Shown here one piece after another: positions 41,150 to 50,839 of a stretch of DNA of 64,000 nucleotides (position 1 is the first letter of the stretch; every line of letters begins with the position of its first letter). The stretch is taken from the NCBI GenBank assembly GCA_963836905.1, contig CAWIKY010000006.1:496001-560000 (forward strand). The letters are read 5' to 3'. The stretch is from CAWIKY01 sp963836905 (GTDB taxonomy: Bacteria > Pseudomonadota > Alphaproteobacteria > Caulobacterales > Hyphomonadaceae). Below the pieces are notes generated by a model. It had not been told where the DNA came from and did no database searches. It saw only the letters and a program-made list of their open reading frames with translations. The position numbers and the translations under genes were made by a program.

Positions 41150-41830
41150 ATGACTGACACCCCTTTTCTTATCGCGATCACGGGCGGCTCCGGCTCTGGC
41201 AAGACGACGCTGGCGGAGGCGCTGACCGGCCATCTTCACGAGACCGGCGGCGCGGCGTCCAGCGTGCTGGTGGGCGACGATAATTACTATAGATCGAGGG
41301 AGGCGCTCGGCACAGTCGGCCTCACCGCCCGCGAGGTCGAGGACCGTATCGACTTCGATGACCCGGCGTCCAAGGACATGGCTGCTTTCGGGGCTGATAT
41401 CGCCGCGCTCAAGGCCGGGAACGCCATCGAACAGCCGGTCTATGACTTCGGCAAGCATGATCGTGTGGCCGGGGCTGTCTGCGCTGTGTCTCCCGCTCCC
41501 ATCGTCATTGTCGAGGGCATCCATACCCTCACCGTGCCCGAAATCGCGGCCCTCTTCGATCTGACCGTTTATGTCGATACGCCGGACGATTTGCGGCTCG
41601 CCCGCCGCGTCCTGCGCGATGTCCGTGAGCGCGAGCGCGATCTGGACCGCGCCGTCAGCCAGTATCTGCGCTTCGTGCGCGCTTCGCATTACCGCTGGAC
41701 CTATCCGGCCAAGTTCACCGCCGATCTCGTTATTGCCGATGACGGCGTTCCGGCCTGGTCTGACGGTACGCCCTCGCAGGCGGCCATAGACCGTATGCTC
41801 GCCCCGGTCCTCAAGCGCGTCCCGGGGTAG
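41150..41830 (+). CDS. Uridine kinase-like P-loop kinase
   Basis: This 226-residue protein has Walker A GGSGSGKTTLAEAL at residues 10-23, VGDDNYYRSR with the uridine-binding Asp, RIDFDDPASKD, PVYDFGKHDR, and IVIVEGIHTLTVPEIAALFDL. It matches the uridine/cytidine kinase family, which phosphorylates uridine in pyrimidine salvage, although phosphoribulokinase-related members are hard to exclude. ATG 41150 starts 13 bases after the CAP gene stop; an in-frame upstream ATG inside that gene is less likely. Confidence 0.85.
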   Translation: MTDTPFLIAITGGSGSGKTTLAEALTGHLHETGGAASSVLVGDDNYYRSREALGTVGLTAREVEDRIDFDDPASKDMAAFGADIAALKAGNAIEQPVYDFGKHDRVAGAVCAVSPAPIVIVEGIHTLTVPEIAALFDLTVYVDTPDDLRLARRVLRDVRERERDLDRAVSQYLRFVRASHYRWTYPAKFTADLVIADDGVPAWSDGTPSQAAIDRMLAPVLKRVPG

Positions 41831-41907
41831 GGGCAAGCTACGTCTTGCCGATCTCCTCAAACCCGTAGCAGAGTAGTCAAAATTCAACCTACCGGAGCCC
41901 AGTACGC

Positions 41908-44900
41908 ATGGAAGTTGCCGCGTTCATTGCGAAATGGGAGAAAAGCTCGTCAAGCGAACGTGCGAACTACCAGCTTTTCCTGACCGAACTGGCAGAACTG
42001 ATCGGCGCGCCCCAGCCCCGACCCGCCGAACAGGATAACCGCGACAACGCTTATGTCTTTGATCGCGGCGTGACCGATCCGGTCACCGGCGGGCAGCGCT
42101 ATGTCGATCTCTACAAGCGCGGCTGCTTCGTCTGCGAGGCCAAACAGGGCAGCGAGAAGACGCCAAGACCGGCCAACCCGCAGCAACAGGAATTGCTCAC
42201 CGGCATTGCCTTGCCGAACATATCGCGTACCGGCACTGCTGTTCGCGGCACCCCGGCCTATGCAATCGCCATGCAGAGAGCCAAGGAACAGGCCCACCGC
42301 TATGCCCGCGCCTTCGATGCGACCGAGGGCGAGGGGGCACCGCCCATCCTCATGGTCGTCGATGTCGGCTATTCGATAGAGCTATACGCGGATTTCTCAG
42401 GGCGCGCGCGCACCTACACCCAGTTTCCCGATGCCCGGCGCTTCCGCATCACCCTTGCAGACCTGCATGACGAAACCGTCCGCGAGCGTTTGCGTCTGGT
42501 CTGGACAGACCCGAACGCTCTTGACCCGTCGAGGATTTCCGCTGCCGTCACCCGCCGCATTGCCGCCAATCTGGCCGAACTGGGCAAGAGTTTTGAAGCG
42601 CAGAAACATGACCGCAAGCGCGTCGCCGAATTTCTGATCCGTTGCCTTTTCACCATGTTTGCAGAGGATGTGGAGCTTATTCCCGCGCGCAGCTTTACCG
42701 ACATGCTGCGCGAACTTCGCGGCAAGCCCGGCTCGGTCATGCCGATGCTGGAAGATCTTTGGAAAAGCATGAACACGGGCGGCTTCTCGTCTGCCCTGCG
42801 CGCCGATCTCAAGCGTTTCAACGGTGGTCTCTTCAAGGATTGCCGCGCCTTGCCGGTCAACGAGATGCAGCTCGGCCTGTTAATACAGGCAGCGGAGGCA
42901 GACTGGCGGGATGTCGAACCGGCCATATTCGGCACGTTGTTGGAACGCGCGCTCCATCCGCGCGACCGGCACAAGCTGGGGGCGCATTACACCCCGCGCG
43001 CCTATGTCGAACGCCTGGTCCTGCCCACGGTCATCGAACCCCTGCGTGAGGACTGGGACGGGGTAAAGGCTGCCGCCGCGCTCACTACCGACAAGGGAAA
43101 GACCAATGAAGCGATTGATCTGGTGCGAGCTTTCCGGCGCAACCTCTGCAATGTCCGCGTTCTCGACCCGGCTTGCGGGTCCGGCAATTTCCTCTATGTC
43201 GCGCTGGAACAGATGAAGCGCCTCGAAGGGGAGGTCATCGACTTTCTCGCCGAGCTTGGGGACACCCAGTCAGACCCGCTCACTGTCGACCCGCACCAGT
43301 TTCTCGGGCTGGAAATCAATGTCTGGGCCAAGGAGGTTGCCGAGCTGGTTTTATGGATCGGCTATCTGCAATGGCACTACCGCACCACAGGTCAGGCCGC
43401 GCCGTCAGAGCCTGTCCTGCGGGACTTTCACAACATCAAACATGTCGATGCCCTTCTGGTTCTGGAAGGCGAACGCGCCCGGCTGGATGAGAACGGAAAG
43501 CCGGTCACGCGCTGGGACGGACAGACCTACAAAACCCATCCGGCAACCAGCGAGCGCGTGCCGGATGACAAGGCCCGCCGCACCGTGCTGGACTTTGACA
43601 AGGCACTCGCCCGCAACTGGCCGGAGGCTGACTTCATCATCGGCAACCCGCCTTTTATCGGGGCGAGCAGGATCAGGGAATCGCTGGGCGACGGCTATGC
43701 CGAAGCCCTGTGGAAGACCTATCCAAAAATGCCGGAAAGCGCGGATTTCGTGATGTTCTGGTGGGACAAGGCTGCCCGTATGGCAAAGCTTTATGACCCC
43801 GCCACCGGCAAGGGCGTGCGCCGTTTCGGATTCATCACCACCAACTCGCTGCGCCAGACCTTCAACCGCCGCGTGGTCGCGCCCTGGCTGGAAGACCGCA
43901 AGAAACCGCTCTCGCTGCTCTTTGCCATACCCGACCACCCCTGGGTGGACTCAACTGACGGCGCGGCGGTGCGCATCGCCATGACGGTGGCCGGGGCCGG
44001 TCGGCGCGATGGCAAACTCCTCACCATTCGCCATGAGGAAAAAACGCCCGATGAGGTGGACGGGCGGCTGGTCACGTTTGACGTGCAGGAAGGCCGCATC
44101 TTCGCCAACCTCCAGACAGGCGTGGATGTGACCAGCGCCAGACCGCTCAAGGCGAATGAGGAGTTGGCATCTATGGGTGTTAAGCTTCATGGCTCAGGCT
44201 TCATTATCTCGCCGCAGCGCGCCAGAGAGCTCGGTCTGGGCCGGACTGAAGGGCTGGATCAGCATATCCAAGTCTATCTGAACGGACGTGATATTCTCCA
44301 GACGTCGCGTGATGCGATGGTGATTGATCTGTTTGGGTTGTCTGAAACCGCCGTCCGACAAAAATTTCCGGATATTTATACGCATATTCTTGATCGTGTG
44401 AAACCCGAACGGGACGCAAATCGCGATAAGGATATCCGCGAGAATTGGTGGATATTCGGTCGCCCTCGAAGCGAAATGAGACCCGCGCTTGAACATCTCC
44501 AACGCTATATTGCCACCGTCGAAACGTCGAAACATTGCATTTTCACTTTTCTTGATGGGGGCGTCCTCCCTGACAACATGCTCATCGCAATTGCGATTGA
44601 GGATGCCTCGGCGCTCGCCATTCTTTCCAGCCGCTTGCATGTGACATGGGCCTTGGCGGCGGGCGGCACGCTGGAAGACCGACCCAGATATAACAAGACC
44701 CAGTGCTACGACCCGTTTCCCTTTCCGGATGCCTCGCAGGCACAGACAGAAATCCTGCGCGATCTTGGCGAACGCCTGGATGCGCACCGCAAGGCACGCC
44801 AGAAAGCCCACCCCAAACTCACCCTGACACAGATGTACAATGTGCTCGAACGGGTGCGCACGATAGACGCCACCCGCTCCGGTGAGGTGCTGGCGGGCAA

Positions 44901-45378
44901 GGAGAAGACGATTTATCATGAGGGTCAGATCGGCATTCTGAAAGACCTGCATGACCGGATAGATGTGGCCACGGCGGATGCCTATGGCTGGCCGCACGAC
45001 CTCACCGATACACAAATCCTTGAACGGCTCGTGGCGCTGAACCATGAGCGCGCGGCAGAGGAGGCCGCCGGAAAGGTGCGCTGGCTGCGGCCCGATTATC
45101 AGAACCCGTCAGGTCATGTCGGTTCAGACGATACCGCACGGCTGGGCGTGGATGCGGAGGTTGCACTGGCACAGGCCATCGCCCGGCCCTGGCCGAAAAC
45201 CATACCTCAGCGCATGGCGGCGGTGCGCGATGTGCTGGCAGAGATCGGCCCCGCATCGGCAGAGACGATCCGTGCTGCTTTCCATCGTGGTCAGAAGAAA
45301 GGCGTGGAGGAATGTCTCGACACGCTGGCCGCGCTCGGTCAGGCCGAGAAAGGCGATGACGGGCTGTGGTCGGTGTGA
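41908..45378 (+). CDS. MmeI-like type IIG restriction-modification enzyme
   Basis: This 1156-residue protein joins nuclease, methyltransferase and target recognition in one chain. The N-terminus has a PD-(D/E)xK-type site (D67, then E77-A-K79 in DLYKRGCFVCEAK). Residues about 215-340 are the helical linker, ending LGAHYTPRAYVERLVLP. The N6-adenine methyltransferase has motif I DPACGSGNFLY near 420 and motif IV NPPF at 580-583. Residues about 770-950 hold the target recognition part (GLSETAVRQKFPDIYTHIL), visibly more AT-rich than the flanks, and a C-terminal helical domain follows. MmeI-type enzymes methylate one strand and cut about 20 bases away. No partner genes are seen, as expected. Probable defence gene acquired by transfer. 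Confidence 0.88.
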   Translation: MEVAAFIAKWEKSSSSERANYQLFLTELAELIGAPQPRPAEQDNRDNAYVFDRGVTDPVTGGQRYVDLYKRGCFVCEAKQGSEKTPRPANPQQQELLTGIALPNISRTGTAVRGTPAYAIAMQRAKEQAHRYARAFDATEGEGAPPILMVVDVGYSIELYADFSGRARTYTQFPDARRFRITLADLHDETVRERLRLVWTDPNALDPSRISAAVTRRIAANLAELGKSFEAQKHDRKRVAEFLIRCLFTMFAEDVELIPARSFTDMLRELRGKPGSVMPMLEDLWKSMNTGGFSSALRADLKRFNGGLFKDCRALPVNEMQLGLLIQAAEADWRDVEPAIFGTLLERALHPRDRHKLGAHYTPRAYVERLVLPTVIEPLREDWDGVKAAAALTTDKGKTNEAIDLVRAFRRNLCNVRVLDPACGSGNFLYVALEQMKRLEGEVIDFLAELGDTQSDPLTVDPHQFLGLEINVWAKEVAELVLWIGYLQWHYRTTGQAAPSEPVLRDFHNIKHVDALLVLEGERARLDENGKPVTRWDGQTYKTHPATSERVPDDKARRTVLDFDKALARNWPEADFIIGNPPFIGASRIRESLGDGYAEALWKTYPKMPESADFVMFWWDKAARMAKLYDPATGKGVRRFGFITTNSLRQTFNRRVVAPWLEDRKKPLSLLFAIPDHPWVDSTDGAAVRIAMTVAGAGRRDGKLLTIRHEEKTPDEVDGRLVTFDVQEGRIFANLQTGVDVTSARPLKANEELASMGVKLHGSGFIISPQRARELGLGRTEGLDQHIQVYLNGRDILQTSRDAMVIDLFGLSETAVRQKFPDIYTHILDRVKPERDANRDKDIRENWWIFGRPRSEMRPALEHLQRYIATVETSKHCIFTFLDGGVLPDNMLIAIAIEDASALAILSSRLHVTWALAAGGTLEDRPRYNKTQCYDPFPFPDASQAQTEILRDLGERLDAHRKARQKAHPKLTLTQMYNVLERVRTIDATRSGEVLAGKEKTIYHEGQIGILKDLHDRIDVATADAYGWPHDLTDTQILERLVALNHERAAEEAAGKVRWLRPDYQNPSGHVGSDDTARLGVDAEVALAQAIARPWPKTIPQRMAAVRDVLAEIGPASAETIRAAFHRGQKKGVEECLDTLAALGQAEKGDDGLWSV

Positions 45379-45413
45379 TGTCGAAGCTTCCATGCTGAGA
45401 CCCGGCATCAGAG

Positions 45414-45455
45414 CCGCCTCCCCGGAATGGGGTCACCCATATCCGGGGCAGCCTT
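45414..45455 (+). repeat. REP-like palindrome, copy a
   Basis: GCCTCCCCGGA at 45415-45425 pairs with ATCCGGGGCAGC to the right, with inner stem ATGGG/CCCAT round GTCA. It is the same family as five copies at 61.8-62.5 kb. It lies 35 bases after the type IIG stop and may act as its transcription end. Confidence 0.85.
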
Positions 45456-45488
45456 ATAGAAAAGACAGATCGTTCCACACGTCCCACC

Positions 45489-45520
45489 CCCGGCCCCTCC
45501 CCGCAAGCGAGGAGGGGAGA
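45489..45520. repeat. GC-rich imperfect palindrome
   Basis: CCCCTCCCCGC faces GCGAGGAGGGGAG with a loop of about 3-4 bases. It is of a common alphaproteobacterial type of CCCCTCC/GGAGGGG palindrome, distinct from the REP-like family next to it and similar in style to the element in xerC. Confidence 0.55.
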
Positions 45521-45553
45521 GCGCCGAGCGCCGTCCTCAGCACCTCGCCCGGC

Positions 45554-47240
45554 TCAATCCTTGATGAAGCTCCAGTTGACCACAGTCCCGGTGCGGGTAG
45601 CGGCCTTGCCGGTATCGACCTCGCCGGTCAGCACAAGCTGCCAGGTTTTCTCGACCCGCCCACGCCCGAGATAGATCGAGCTGTCAATGCGCCGCGCCTC
45701 ATGACTGGTAACGAACAGCCATTCGACGCCATCGCCCATAATGAGCCGCAAATGATGCCCATCAGGGGTCAGGCGGACATCCGGGTGCAGATGAAAGCGC
45801 AAGGCGAACGGCAGGACCCGGCCCGGATCTTCCGGCGCATCGGAGACCGGACGCGACAGCGCATCCTCGCCGTCGATCCGCTCACCGGAATCATGCATGG
45901 CAATTCGACGACGGCACAGAAAGCCGAAACCGTCGCGATATCCGGCATGCTGGCAGTCGATCAGCGCTTGCTCGTTTTCCTCGCGCCGCTTGGCGGCAAC
46001 ACCGGCCGGACCAACAGGGCCAAGCAATCCAATGGAGCGTATCGGCAAGGGCTGGGCAGAGTCAGTATCGTTCAGCGTCAGTGTGGAATGGGCACTGGTG
46101 GCGCGGGTCGCCGTCCTCCAGACCGTATCCACATCGGGATGCGATCCGCACGAGGTCACGATGCGTTTTCCGGCATCCTCGAATTCGAAGGACAGGCATC
46201 CGGCATGGGCTTCCAGCGCGGCATCGCCGTCCGGGGCTTGACCGGTATCGATCAGAATACGGGTCTTGCCAGCCGACAGGCGCTGAAAGGCAGACTTGCT
46301 GGCGAAGACGAAGGATCGCGAGACGTCTTGCGCCAGCAGGGCTGTCTCCACATCCTCGGCCATGCCTTCGCTGCCGCCGTTCATGACTGGCAGTCCGCCA
46401 TCGGCGCTTGACAGGAAGTTGAGCATTCCGGCCATGCGGGACAGCGTCTTGGGCAGATGCGGCGGCGTTTCCCGCCCGACCCGCAAATAGGCCTCATCAA
46501 GCGTTTGCAGATCCAGCAGCAGGTTCAGCAAGCGTTCCGGGTTGCGTGAGGCATGCCCGCCATCGGCCAGAACCTGCTCGGAGAGATCGCGCTCGAGAAT
46601 CGCTTCAAGGGCGGAGATGCGCTTGTCGCCCTCGTTCAGTCCGAACGCGACCAGAATCTGCACGATGCTGGCCCGCACCCTTGCATTCGGGTCCGGACAT
46701 TCCCTGTAGGAGAGGCCCAGATGCCGGGCCTGACGTACCAGCGAGGCGACCACCTCGCCGTTTGCCTGCGACGGGTCGATGACGCCGGGGCCGCTGACCA
46801 GCCAGTTCCAGAGCCGGTCTGTGGTGACGGGAATGCGCCAGACGAAATCGTTCCAGCGACCAAACTCGGCGACCCAGTGCGCCACCAGTCCGCGCGCATG
46901 GCGTTCACCTTCCGGCCCGCAGGCGCGCAAATCGCCCAGCCAGTTGAACCGGTGCAGCCTGTCCGCAAAATGGCGCGACGGACCGGCCTTATCCCAAGGC
47001 GCGCGACCGTTTTCCAGTTGCATGCGCTCACGTCCGAACCTCCAGAGCCCGGAGATGAACTGCTCGCCGCGACGGGGTGATCCGGTGCGCAGATCGCGTG
47101 GATAGTAGAGAAACGGTGTGGGCTGCACTGCTGCCCAGTTTCAGCTTGTAGACAGCTGTTGCGCGGAAATCTTCACCGACACGGCCACGATGTTCGCGCC
47201 AGTTGTCTTCGTCCTGTCTGGCCGGTGAGGTTTCCATCAT
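45554..47240 (-). CDS. Heparinase II/III family protein, N-terminus probably frameshifted
   Basis: A 524-residue frame opens at 47128 and carries the alginate-lyase-like toroid (LHRFNWLGDLRA, GRWNDFVWRIPVTTDRLWNWL, GGHASRNPERLLNLLLDL) and the heparinase beta domain (SCGSHPDVDTVWRTATRATSAHSTLTL, the conserved HSTL region). The family normally has some 35 residues more, including a YRLMLG-like strand. That piece (DFRATAVYKLKLG) is present in another frame starting at 47240, only 5 bases after the rpe stop. One extra base between 47123 and 47138 explains the break, giving 561 residues. Such genes lie with rpe and rsmB in many alphaproteobacteria; substrate unknown. Confidence 0.8.
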
Positions 47241-47244
47241 GGCG

Positions 47245-47907
47245 TCAGGCAGGCTCCCGTATCGCCCTGATGTTCGCCGCATAATTGTCTGGGCCGCCCT
47301 TGAAGACGGCCGAGCCTGCAACGATCGCGCTGGCACCGGCGGAGATGACCGATGCTGCGGTCTGCGGGTTCACGCCGCCATCGACCTCCAGAATGATACC
47401 GCGGCCGGTGGCATCGATCATCGCGCGCAGGGTCTCGATCTTGCCAAGCTGGCTGTCGATGAAGCTCTGGCCGCCAAACCCCGGATTGACCGACATCACC
47501 AGAACCAGATCGACCATGTCCATGACGCAGGAAATCGTCTCCGGCGGGCTGGCCGGGTTGAGGGCCACCCCGCAGCGCATGCCGTGCGCCTTGATCGCTT
47601 GCAGGGTGCGGTGAAGATGGGGTCCGGCTTCCGGATGAACGGTTACAATATCCGCGCCCGCATCGGCAAAGTCGGCAATGAAGGCGTCGACTGGTGCGAT
47701 CATCAGATGTACGTCGAAGGGCTTTTGCGAGTGCGGCTTCAGCGCTTTCAGAACCGGCGGACCGAAGGTGAGGTTCGGCACGAAATGTCCGTCCATCACA
47801 TCGACATGGATCATGTCGGCACCGGCCGCGTCCACCGCGCGGATTTCTTCGCCCAGACGGGCAAAATCAGCGGACAGAATGGAGGGGGAAATCAGGATAT
47901 CGGACAT
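47245..47907 (-). CDS. rpe: Ribulose-phosphate 3-epimerase
   Basis: Rpe interconverts ribulose-5-phosphate and xylulose-5-phosphate in the pentose phosphate pathway. The 220-residue TIM barrel has ISPSILSADFARLGEEI, MIHVDVMDGHFVPNLTFGPPV with the metal-binding His and catalytic Asp, HLMI, MSVNPGFGGQSFI, and EVDGGVNPQTAASVISAGASAIVAGSAVF. It lies 5 bases upstream of the heparinase-like gene, so they are cotranscribed. A degenerate REP-like copy (47980-48013) precedes it. Confidence 0.96.
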   Translation of the reverse strand: MSDILISPSILSADFARLGEEIRAVDAAGADMIHVDVMDGHFVPNLTFGPPVLKALKPHSQKPFDVHLMIAPVDAFIADFADAGADIVTVHPEAGPHLHRTLQAIKAHGMRCGVALNPASPPETISCVMDMVDLVLVMSVNPGFGGQSFIDSQLGKIETLRAMIDATGRGIILEVDGGVNPQTAASVISAGASAIVAGSAVFKGGPDNYAANIRAIREPA

Positions 47908-47979
47908 GAACCCGCTCTAGCAGCGGCTTTTGTCATGAACAAGGCAGGGTGTGGCGAACGTCATTTCTTGCCTGTTATC

Positions 47980-48013
47980 CACCCCGAACAGGCCAGACCA
48001 TATCCGGGGCAGA
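47980..48013 (+). repeat. Degenerate REP-like palindrome
   Basis: ACCCCGAAC on the left and ATATCCGGGGCAG on the right keep the outer arms of the REP-like family, with a diverged middle. It lies between slyB-like and rpe genes. Confidence 0.5.
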
Positions 48014-48038
48014 CGTGAGGTAAGCGAAAGACCCGCCC

Positions 48039-48521
48039 TTAATATCCCTGACGCGGGGCGACGGTTGTTTTGTTCGCACCGAATGTCACGAAGACGGGCG
48101 TTCCGACCTGCATGAAGATATCGATGCCTTGCGTGATTTCCTTGATCTCGCCGGTGTCGAATTTCACCATATAGGCATAGCCGCGACGCTTGTTGAACGC
48201 CTTGGACATTTCGTTGCCCGCAACGCCGCCCGCGACTGCGCCGCCGACACCGCCTGCGGTTCGCGCAACATCGCCGCCGCCGAGCTGCGAGCCTGCCAGA
48301 CCGCCGAGCACCGCGCCGGTTGCCGCTCCAAGATAGTTCTGGTCAGGCGAGATCGTCACCTCGCGCACGCCGACGATCGTGCCTTCGCGAACGGTCGAGG
48401 CATAGCCAACGCCGGATGCGGTGGTCTCATTGGCACCATAGCCGCCTGCGCAGCCGGTCGCCAGAACAAGCGCCGTCCCGGCGAGGATGGCTTTTGCGGG
48501 GGTAAGGAAGGAAACAGTCAT
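48039..48521 (-). CDS. SlyB-like outer membrane lipoprotein with glycine zipper
   Basis: This 160-residue lipoprotein has lipobox LATGC near residue 25, then a Gly zipper region (LGAATGAVLGGLAGSQLGGGDVARTAGGVGGAVAGGVAG) of the 2TM type. An SlyB/PcP-like beta domain (YAYMVKFDTGEIKEITQG, GTPVFVTFG) follows. SlyB-type proteins sit in the outer membrane and are induced by envelope stress in enterobacteria. Start 48521 is chosen because it begins the signal peptide. It stands between rsmB and rpe, in the same direction. Confidence 0.88.
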   Translation of the reverse strand: MTVSFLTPAKAILAGTALVLATGCAGGYGANETTASGVGYASTVREGTIVGVREVTISPDQNYLGAATGAVLGGLAGSQLGGGDVARTAGGVGGAVAGGVAGNEMSKAFNKRRGYAYMVKFDTGEIKEITQGIDIFMQVGTPVFVTFGANKTTVAPRQGY

Positions 48522-48651
48522 GTCATGGCTCCGGAAAATTGAAGTCGGGCCCGTCATGCGCGCGCCCCGTGCAGCATGTCTGCTGCATTCTGCCTGAATT
48601 TGATATGAACCTATTCGGGCGCTTTCATGGCGGGGGAGCCAGCCGCCCCCG

Positions 48652-49926
48652 CTAGAGACGCTTCAGCCGCGCGATATAGAAGACATCGCAGCCGCCCTGG
48701 TCATGCAGCAAAGGCGGCACGGTCAGCATGTCCCCCGCAGCGGTGATGGCCGGTGCAAAAATGCCCGCCTCTTCGGCTGTGACCGGCACGCGTTCGAACC
48801 CCGGCGTCTCCGCCAGAAACGTCTCGACCACGTCAAGACTTTCCGCGCTGAGCGGGGTACAGACGCAATAGACGACGCGCCCGCCGGGTTTCACCATCGC
48901 TGCAGCAGAGCGAAGCAGCCGCGCCTGCACCTCGGGAAAGCGCTCGATATCGGCCGGGGTCTTGATCCACGGGCTTTCGGGGTGACGTCGCAAGGTGCCG
49001 AAGGCCGAGCATGGCGCGTCCAGCAGCACACCATCGAGCGGAGCATCGGGCGTCCATTTATCGGCGTCCTGCGCGTGCAGGTCTGCTGTCAGCCCGGTGC
49101 GTTCCAGATTGTCGCGGACCCTGCCGAGCCGTTTCGCCGAGCGGTCGATCGCAATCGTGTTGGCTCCGCTGGCAGCGATTTGCAGGGTCTTGCCGCCCGG
49201 GGCCGCGCAAATGTCGGCATGGGTCTCGCCGGGCTGCGGGTTGAGGAGCGCAACAGGCAGGCTGGCGGCTGCGTCCTGCACCCACCAGTCGCCGCCTTCG
49301 AAGCCGTCCATGTTTTCCACGGTGCCAGTCCGGCGTCTGACCGTTCGGTCGTTCAGCGCCTCGCCCTCAAGGCGCGATGCCCATAGTTCGGCTTCGCCTT
49401 TGACGGTGAGGTCGAGCGGTGGCGGTTCGGCTTTGGCGAGCGCCATTTCAAGCGTGGTGTCGGCCCCAAGATCGTGCGTCAGGCGCGCGGTGAACCAGTC
49501 CGGCCAGCCGAGCGTCGCGGGCAGGGCATCGAAGGCGGACCGGTCTTCGCTTGCCCGTCTCAGAACGGCGTTGATCAGACCGCCCGAGCGTCGCGCGCCC
49601 GGAATTTGCCGCACCGTGGCGACGGTTTCAGACACCGCCGCATGGGGCGAGGTTTCCAGACACCAGAGCTGCGCGGCCCCGATACGCAAGGCATTTCGGG
49701 TCCATTCGTCCAGATCGGTAACAGATCGCCCGTCAACGAAAGTCGACAGCGCCGCATCGACCCGGCCCAGATGGCGAAGCAGCGCGCTTGTCATTGCACG
49801 CGCAAAGGCGCGGTCTGAATCTGTCAGCGCGGACAGGGTTTCTTCCTGCGCCAGAGCGTCGTCCAGGGTCTGGCGATGCTCGATGACCCGGTGCGCCAGA
49901 TTGATCGCGGAACCACGCGCGCTCAT
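48652..49926 (-). CDS. rsmB: RsmB/NOP family rRNA cytosine-C5 methyltransferase
   Basis: RsmB methylates C967 of 16S rRNA in E. coli. The 424-residue protein has an N-terminal NusB-like RNA-binding domain (about 1-135, with the LRIGAAQLWCLETSPHAAVSETV stretch) and a Rossmann methyltransferase (about 220-424). This has HADICAAPGGKTLQIA (SAM site), VLLDAPCSAFGTLRRHPE with the Cys of motif IV, and VYCVCTPL with the nucleophile Cys of motif VI. Position with M48, slyB, rpe and heparinase genes matches other alphaproteobacteria. Confidence 0.92.
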   Translation of the reverse strand: MSARGSAINLAHRVIEHRQTLDDALAQEETLSALTDSDRAFARAMTSALLRHLGRVDAALSTFVDGRSVTDLDEWTRNALRIGAAQLWCLETSPHAAVSETVATVRQIPGARRSGGLINAVLRRASEDRSAFDALPATLGWPDWFTARLTHDLGADTTLEMALAKAEPPPLDLTVKGEAELWASRLEGEALNDRTVRRRTGTVENMDGFEGGDWWVQDAAASLPVALLNPQPGETHADICAAPGGKTLQIAASGANTIAIDRSAKRLGRVRDNLERTGLTADLHAQDADKWTPDAPLDGVLLDAPCSAFGTLRRHPESPWIKTPADIERFPEVQARLLRSAAAMVKPGGRVVYCVCTPLSAESLDVVETFLAETPGFERVPVTAEEAGIFAPAITAAGDMLTVPPLLHDQGGCDVFYIARLKRL

Positions 49927-49953
49927 GACGGCCGGGCCGTGATAGTCGCGCCG

Positions 49954-50700
49954 TCAGCGGGTCGCAGTAGCAGACTGGAGCCCGGCAAGGCGGTCGAGAG
50001 TGTGGCGTGTGGCAGGCTCGGAGGCATTCTGTTTCCAGGCAAAGGGATGAATGAAGCACACCTGCGCCAAGGGGCTGCGCTCGTCCAGTCCCTGCCATCT
50101 CGCAGCGCGGGTGCCGCGCTCGAGTTTTTGCAGGGCCGAGGTCAGTGCCTGGCGGTTATCGATCAGGCTGGCGGCAACGGCATCCGCGCGGCGGTCGGCC
50201 CGTTTTGCGGAGGTCTCGCGCGGCGCAAGAAACGGCATCAGCCTGCCCAGCGCCACCTGAATGGCGGCAAACCGGCGCTCGCCTGCGCGGATATGCGCCA
50301 GTTCATGGCAGACGACGGCTTGCAGCTCGGTCCGCCGCAAGGCCTGCAGTAATCCGCTGGTCACGATCAGTACCGCGCCTGTTTGCGGCGCGCCGATGGA
50401 GACCGCGTTAGGGTGTTCGCTTTCGACCAGCGCAAGCCGGACATTGCTTATGCGCGCCTGTTCACACAAGGCGGCAACGTCGGTCTCAAAGCCTGTCATG
50501 ACGATGCTTTTGGACGGTATGGCCGCGAACGGGCGTGCCTGCAGCGCGCTGAAAAGCGTTCGTTCCGCCCGCTTCCACAGCCAGATCAGAGCCGCGAAAA
50601 GGATCAAACCTGCACCCAGGGCTACCAGTGGACCGGCCAGAAGGGTAATTGCCGCGAGACCGAGACAGACAGCCCCGACACATCCGTAAATCTGCCGCAT
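49954..50700 (-). CDS. M48 family membrane metalloprotease
   Basis: This 248-residue peptidase has two N-terminal membrane helices (about 5-45), then the M48 peptidase core with zinc motif HELAHIR and ERRFA, followed by RADAVAASLIDN, where the third metal ligand is normally ExxxD. It is related to HtpX/Oma1-type proteases that degrade damaged membrane proteins. ATG 50700 is preferred to 50715. It lies 27 bases upstream of rsmB in the same direction. Confidence 0.85.
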   Translation of the reverse strand: MRQIYGCVGAVCLGLAAITLLAGPLVALGAGLILFAALIWLWKRAERTLFSALQARPFAAIPSKSIVMTGFETDVAALCEQARISNVRLALVESEHPNAVSIGAPQTGAVLIVTSGLLQALRRTELQAVVCHELAHIRAGERRFAAIQVALGRLMPFLAPRETSAKRADRRADAVAASLIDNRQALTSALQKLERGTRAARWQGLDERSPLAQVCFIHPFAWKQNASEPATRHTLDRLAGLQSATATR

Positions 50701-50839
50701 ACCGTCCGGACCCACTCGTCATTCATGCATCTGTATCCGGTTCAAAGGTCCGGAAAAGTCCGGGGTGTATGATGAAAGCCTTAATGAAATGCCCTAGATT
50801 TGTTCGACCAGTCCCAGAAAATGCGAAGGTGTCGGTGCT

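Noticed and set aside
41908..45378. Type IIG gene as part of a BREX or DISARM island
   Set aside because: No other defence gene borders it: a kinase lies before and a heparinase-like gene after. The single chain with its own nuclease site suffices.
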